Source: Cordia subcordata (taxonomy: Eukaryota; Streptophyta; Magnoliopsida; Boraginales; Cordiaceae). From it: a DNA stretch of 64,000 nt. Below are positions 62,201 to 64,000 of the stretch, in pieces. How positions within the stretch are numbered: position 1 is the stretch's first letter; each line of letters starts with the position of its first letter. The notes under the pieces were generated by a model, which made no database searches, was not told the DNA's origin, and saw only the letters and a list, made by a program, of their open reading frames with translations. Where the stretch lies: contig JAPTOF010000011.1 of NCBI GenBank assembly GCA_028554755.1, positions 4,988,501 to 5,052,500 of the forward strand, given 5' to 3'. The position numbers and the translations under genes are program-made.

Positions 62201-63967
62201 TATTTAACGAAATGAACTATTAGAGTTTCTGAAAAGTAGATATCTTAGTTACTAAGCTTTTGGTGTATATTGAAATAGGCTGCTGAAAAGCTGAGGATTA
62301 CGGCCCAAGAGCATTATAAGCTCAGGATAGCAGATGGTATCATTCCCGTAAGCACTTTTGTCTTCAAGTTTGTTTCATGTCTGCTTTCTGTATTTTCCTG
62401 TCAAGGAAAACTAACAGATGTGGATAACAAGAGTTGGATTTACACGAAAGAAGTCAACCCTAGAAAGTTTACAGGTTTCTTGGCTTAATTAGTCTACTTG
62501 TGGGCTCAAAACTTCATTATATTGACTTAGAATTCTTTCTAGTAAATTGAAAACTTGCATGAGTCAATTCTAAATTTAATAGTAGATATGTTTCACATTG
62601 CATATGTTTTTGATATTTCATATTTGTCAATTGAGTTCATATTTGATTTTGAGCTATTTGGTTGTGTTCCTTTTTATTGGTCTCCATCATCAGCTTTATT
62701 CTTCATCATCAGTCAGAAACTAGCTTGCAGACTATTCTATATTGTCCCGAAATTCTAAGGGCACATTTTACCTTTCTTTATTAGTTACTTCTCTATTTTC
62801 GTTTGGATTTGAATGATTGGGAATGGAGAACTTGTCACTTCCAGTTACATATTTTATTGATCATGGTATTTATTTAAATAGCTAACTGCCAATGATGTCG
62901 GAACAAATTATTTGAGGAGCCTTGGTTCATTTATTGTCTATACTCTATAATGGTGTATTAACCATGTCACACTAAGAGTGCATGTGATATATTTATACAG
63001 TACATGAGAAGTAAATAATTACATCCTTGACCTTCTCATAATACAAGATATACAAGAATATACAATAATATCCCCCTCAATTGGAATGGGAGGTTAACAC
63101 GGTTAGATTGTGTCATAATTCTTGAAATCTAGCCGAAGGCAAGGCCTTGGTGAATATGTCTGCAAGCTGGGAACCTGTTGGAACAAATTTAACCACAACA
63201 TCACCTTGAGCAACCTTTTCTCTAATGAAATGAAATTCAATCTCAACATGCTTTATGTGAGCATGTAACATGGGATTCACCGCCATGTGAGTGGCAGAAT
63301 GCTCTGATACCATAAAGGTGTACTAACTGTGTCACCCTAGTTAGAGTGGATGTGATAACATTTATATGTTACATAAGAAGTACACAATTACATCCTTGAC
63401 CTTCTCAGAAGACAAGTTATACAAGAATATGCACTAATACTCTATAGAAGCCTTGGTTCATTTATTGTCTGTATGGTTCTCTAAAGATCACATTAGCAGT
63501 ACCTTAATGATTTACATATTAGGTTCATGATTTTTACGCCTCTTTCCTACTACAAAATTCAGATACAAGTTATTTTTCAGTTATTCCAAGTACATGTGAA
63601 ACATCATTTGCTCCCCGACCGCTGTACATCAATTTTTACATGAACCAGTACACGTAAATGTGTTTCTTAGAACATTTTCTTTATCATTACAGCCAGGCAG
63701 TAGTCAAATAGTACAAACATGTTTGTATATTGGATAATTTTATAGCTCAAGTCAACTAAGCATCATCTTTACATCTCTTATCTTCGCTTTCTCTCTCCTT
63801 TTTGATGTAATAGGGTTTTCATTATTGAGAACCATCACAGCAGCTAATTCTTTGCAACTTGATGATGTAATGCTTTCATATCTTTGCAGGAACCTCTGGG
63901 AGGTGCACATGCTGATCCTGCATGGACATCTCAACAGATAAAGCATGCTGTTATCCAGGCCATGGAG
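59240..63967 (+). CDS. CAC3: Plastid acetyl-CoA carboxylase carboxyltransferase alpha subunit (partial, 3' end outside window)
   Basis: Nine coding exons: 59240-59620, 59820-59894, 60613-60720, 60811-60971, 61346-61460, 61554-61708, 62148-62199, 62279-62347, 63890-63967; 398 codons in phase, all GT-AG; the last donor is at 63,968, so more exons follow. The protein is the accA-type alpha subunit of the multi-subunit chloroplast acetyl-CoA carboxylase; with the plastid-encoded beta subunit (accD) it moves the carboxyl group from biotin to acetyl-CoA, giving malonyl-CoA for fatty-acid synthesis. Residues 1 to about 75 look like a transit peptide. Family motifs: [72 protein letters not shown] (about 304-318; oxyanion-forming Gly-Gly), [23 protein letters not shown]. 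The ATG at 59,240 ([10 protein letters not shown]) is the first in frame. Plant CAC3 has a long C-terminal extension, expected beyond the window. Confidence 0.95.
62954..63433 (-). mobile_element. Short non-autonomous copia element in CAC3 intron 8 (about 480 bp)
   Basis: On the minus strand: LTR 63,433-63,319 (115 bp), an exact copia primer site TGGTATCAGAGC (63,312-63,301), then directly the last part of copia RNase H (open 63,113-63,313, with [13 protein letters not shown] and [11 protein letters not shown]), a polypurine tract TTGAGGGGGATA (63,070-63,081), and the second LTR 63,064-62,954 (111 bp). Everything between primer site and the RNase H end is missing, giving a TRIM-like element. 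LTRs share ATGTAATT and CTTGTAT blocks and a TATAAATAT box. It is antisense to CAC3. Confidence 0.8.
63301..63312 (-). other. Copia primer binding site (tRNA-iMet type)
   Basis: TGGTATCAGAGC on the minus strand, a perfect copy of the usual plant copia primer site, six bases after the LTR end. Confidence 0.85.
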
Positions 63968-64000
63968 GTGATCATATGCTATCTTTAACTCAAATTGTGA

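Noticed and set aside
62555..62758. Possible extra CAC3 exon in intron 8
   Set aside because: The open frame has a hydrophobic random composition; exon 8 joins exon 9 in phase with the conserved GIIP-EPLGG junction.

Overview
This 64 kb window looks like nuclear DNA of a flowering plant, probably a eudicot. It is AT-rich and full of decayed LTR retrotransposons and small DNA transposons, with four intron-bearing genes that have GT-AG splicing and plant-type products, two of them with N termini that look like plastid-targeting sequences. No prokaryotic organisation is present. The species cannot be named from the sequence.

Layout. 1-11,570: a broken Ty3-type LTR fragment, then a complete but dead Athila/Tat-like Ty3 retrotransposon (1,486-11,565) with a perfect 5-bp target duplication. 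11,571-19,223: gene-poor DNA holding three non-autonomous hAT-like elements, a fold-back element, a SINE-like copy, minisatellites and a GC-richer patch of unknown origin. 19,224-24,853: an unusual composite of four LTR pieces of one Ty3-type family in mixed orientation, including a complete tRNA-Asp sequence with CCA joined to an LTR end. 25,179-30,645 (+): threonine aspartase (taspase-like), 11 coding exons, 418 aa. 32,082-35,428 (-): plastid-type FolD (methylene-THF dehydrogenase/cyclohydrolase), 5 exons, 396 aa. 35,871-43,346: a Ty1/copia element with both LTRs, internally broken and carrying a nested hAT element with perfect TSD. 43,347-49,084: AT-rich DNA with LINE, LTR and SINE remnants. 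49,085-51,046 (-): PLIM2-type two-LIM actin-binding protein, 5 exons, 213 aa. 51,047-56,940: transposon debris, including a palindromic MITE. 56,941-57,012 (+): tRNA-Glu(UUC). 58,254-64,000 (+): CAC3, the plastid acetyl-CoA carboxylase alpha-carboxyltransferase; nine coding exons are visible and the gene runs off the right edge. Its intron 8 carries a 480-bp non-autonomous copia element.

The genes do not form a functional cluster. TASP and FolD are convergent; FolD and CAC3 are both plastid metabolism genes but belong to separate pathways (folate one-carbon metabolism and fatty-acid synthesis). All exon models come from reading splice sites and conserved protein motifs; exon phases add up to whole codons in every model. 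No new gene system was found. The most unusual structure is the tRNA-LTR chimera and inverted LTR composite at 19.2-24.9 kb.
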